Shown: positions 63,182 through 64,000 of the stretch, one piece after another
Position numbering within the stretch: the stretch's first letter is position 1
Layout: each line of letters opens with the position of its first letter
Source of the DNA: Bradyrhizobium sp. CB2312
GTDB taxonomy: Bacteria; Pseudomonadota; Alphaproteobacteria; Rhizobiales; Xanthobacteraceae
Direction of reading: 5' to 3'
NCBI RefSeq assembly: GCF_029714425.1
Contig: NZ_CP121668.1
Span: 8,887,501-8,951,500, forward strand
Length of the DNA stretch: 64,000 nucleotides
Translations under genes and position numbers: made by a program
The notes under the pieces: generated by a model
Seen by the model: only the letters and a program-made list of their open reading frames with translations
Told to the model about the DNA's origin: nothing
The model's database searches: none

Positions 63182-64000
63182 ATGCGGGCGAGCCTCGGCC
63201 TCAGGATGCGGATCACGGTTGCGCTGGCGGTGACAGCGGCGGCGACCGCGCTGTTTGCCGTGCTGGGCGCGATGTGGATCATCTCAGGGATCATCGACCG
63301 CGCCGACCAGCGCGAGCTGCGCAGCCATTATGATGCGCTGCTGTCACGCATCGCCGAGGAATCTCGCCGCGCCGCCGCCATGAGCACGGTGGTGGCCGCG
63401 ATGCCGGCGACGCAGGATGCGATGGCGAAGCAGGACCGCAACGCCCTCGTCGGCCTGTTCGGGCCTGTGTTTGCCGCGACCAAATCGGACTACGGTGTCG
63501 AGCAGTTCCAGTTCCATGTGGCACCAGCGACATCGTTCCTGCGCGTGCATCAGCCGGCCAAATTCGGTGACGACCTCTCCGGCTTCCGCAAGACGGTTCT
63601 GATTGCCAACCAGGAGCGCAAGGTCGTGGTCGGTCTCGAGGGCGGCGTCGCCGGCCTCGGCATCCGCGGCGTGGTGCCGATCGCGCAAGGGACCAATCAT
63701 CTCGGCTCGGTGGAGTTCGGCCTGACCTTCGGTCAGTCCTTCCTCGACGACTTCAAGACCAACCGCCATGTCGACGTCGCCTTCCATCTCGCCGACGGCG
63801 CTGGCTTCAAGCTGTTCGGCGGCACGCTGAACGGCAAGAGCTTCTTCGATGCGGCGGATTACGCCCGCGCTGCCGGCGGCGATTTTACGGTGCGGCAAGG
63901 GAAACTGGACACGACGCCAGTCGCCGCGCTGCTCGGACCGATCAGGGACTTTTCCGGCAAGCCGCTCGGCGCGGTCGAGCTGGTGATGGACAATGCCGAT
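63182..64000 (+). CDS. Chemoreceptor-like protein with dCache_3-type sensor, 3' end outside window
   Basis: The frame stays open for 273 codons to the window edge. The protein has an N-terminal membrane helix (about 11-36), then a periplasmic sensor. The segment RVHQPAKFGDDLSGFRKTV and the later GLGIRGVVPIAQG and GSVEFGLTFGQSFL are hallmarks of the dCache_3 double sensor seen in methyl-accepting chemotaxis proteins and some sensor kinases. The signalling domain lies outside the window, so the output is inferred. The ATG at 63182 lacks a strong binding site. Confidence 0.8.
   Translation, partial: MRASLGLRMRITVALAVTAAATALFAVLGAMWIISGIIDRADQRELRSHYDALLSRIAEESRRAAAMSTVVAAMPATQDAMAKQDRNALVGLFGPVFAATKSDYGVEQFQFHVAPATSFLRVHQPAKFGDDLSGFRKTVLIANQERKVVVGLEGGVAGLGIRGVVPIAQGTNHLGSVEFGLTFGQSFLDDFKTNRHVDVAFHLADGAGFKLFGGTLNGKSFFDAADYARAAGGDFTVRQGKLDTTPVAALLGPIRDFSGKPLGAVELVMDNAD

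Overview
The window is about 64 kb of high-GC, gene-dense chromosome. It has the look of an alphaproteobacterium of the Bradyrhizobium/Rhodopseudomonas group. This assignment rests on gene content and order read by eye: the tolQRAB...pal-cpoB-tilS-ftsH order, gapR-DUF1244-DUF1036-pyk, a three-gene pnt transhydrogenase beside an aa3-type oxidase subunit IV peptide, a BA14K-like gene, DUF882 and DUF2852 proteins, and several families of dispersed intergenic palindromes. No phage, insertion sequence, CRISPR array, rRNA or tRNA was recognised.

Layout. 0-5.2 kb: two small unknown proteins, a diguanylate cyclase, purE-purK, aqpZ, rpsU and a TPR lipoprotein. 5.2-12 kb: a low-complexity membrane-anchored protein, a cupin, a ChaA-type antiporter, an alpha/beta hydrolase, a 56-residue protein and the pnt operon. 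12-23.3 kb: a membrane patatin-like protein, an M3 peptidase, an NtrC-type regulator, a YcbB-type L,D-transpeptidase and a DUF882 protein. 23.3-27.7 kb: DUF1801, gapR, DUF1244, DUF1036, pyk and a TetR regulator. 27.9-32.3 kb: two paralogous multi-spanning membrane proteins flanking a Flp pilin gene, then a frameshifted BA14K gene. 32.5-35 kb: an orphan ABC-type binding protein and a secreted hydrolase. 35.1-47.6 kb: ftsH, tilS and the Tol-Pal genes, with a GGDEF-EAL protein and a FeeM-like acyltransferase lying between tolB and pal. 48.3-53.8 kb: ggt, an atypical SDR, cysE, a fatty acid desaturase and small proteins. 54-55.4 kb: a DUF2852 protein and a TetR regulator that appear to share an operator. 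55.5-61.8 kb: an ECF42-like sigma factor with DGPF/YCII-type proteins and small enzyme-like proteins. The window ends with a GhrA-type dehydrogenase and the start of a chemoreceptor-like protein.

The most interesting result is in the 55.5-61.8 kb segment. Four transcription units on the minus strand (DGPF-sigma factor; SRPBCC-VOC; an NTF2/SnoaL-like protein; DGPF-YCII) are each preceded by exactly the same bipartite element, TGTCGG-17 bp-CGTCTT, with unrelated spacers and a suitable distance to the start codon. This looks like a compact regulon controlled by the sigma factor it encodes, with positive autoregulation. A second regulatory proposal is the TetR/DUF2852 pair: a 19-bp palindrome abuts the DUF2852 promoter, and a 15-of-19 match overlaps the TetR start codon.

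Starts were moved inside longer open frames where a Shine-Dalgarno sequence, signal peptide or homologous start supported it. All functions are inferred from motifs and remembered families; no database search was run.
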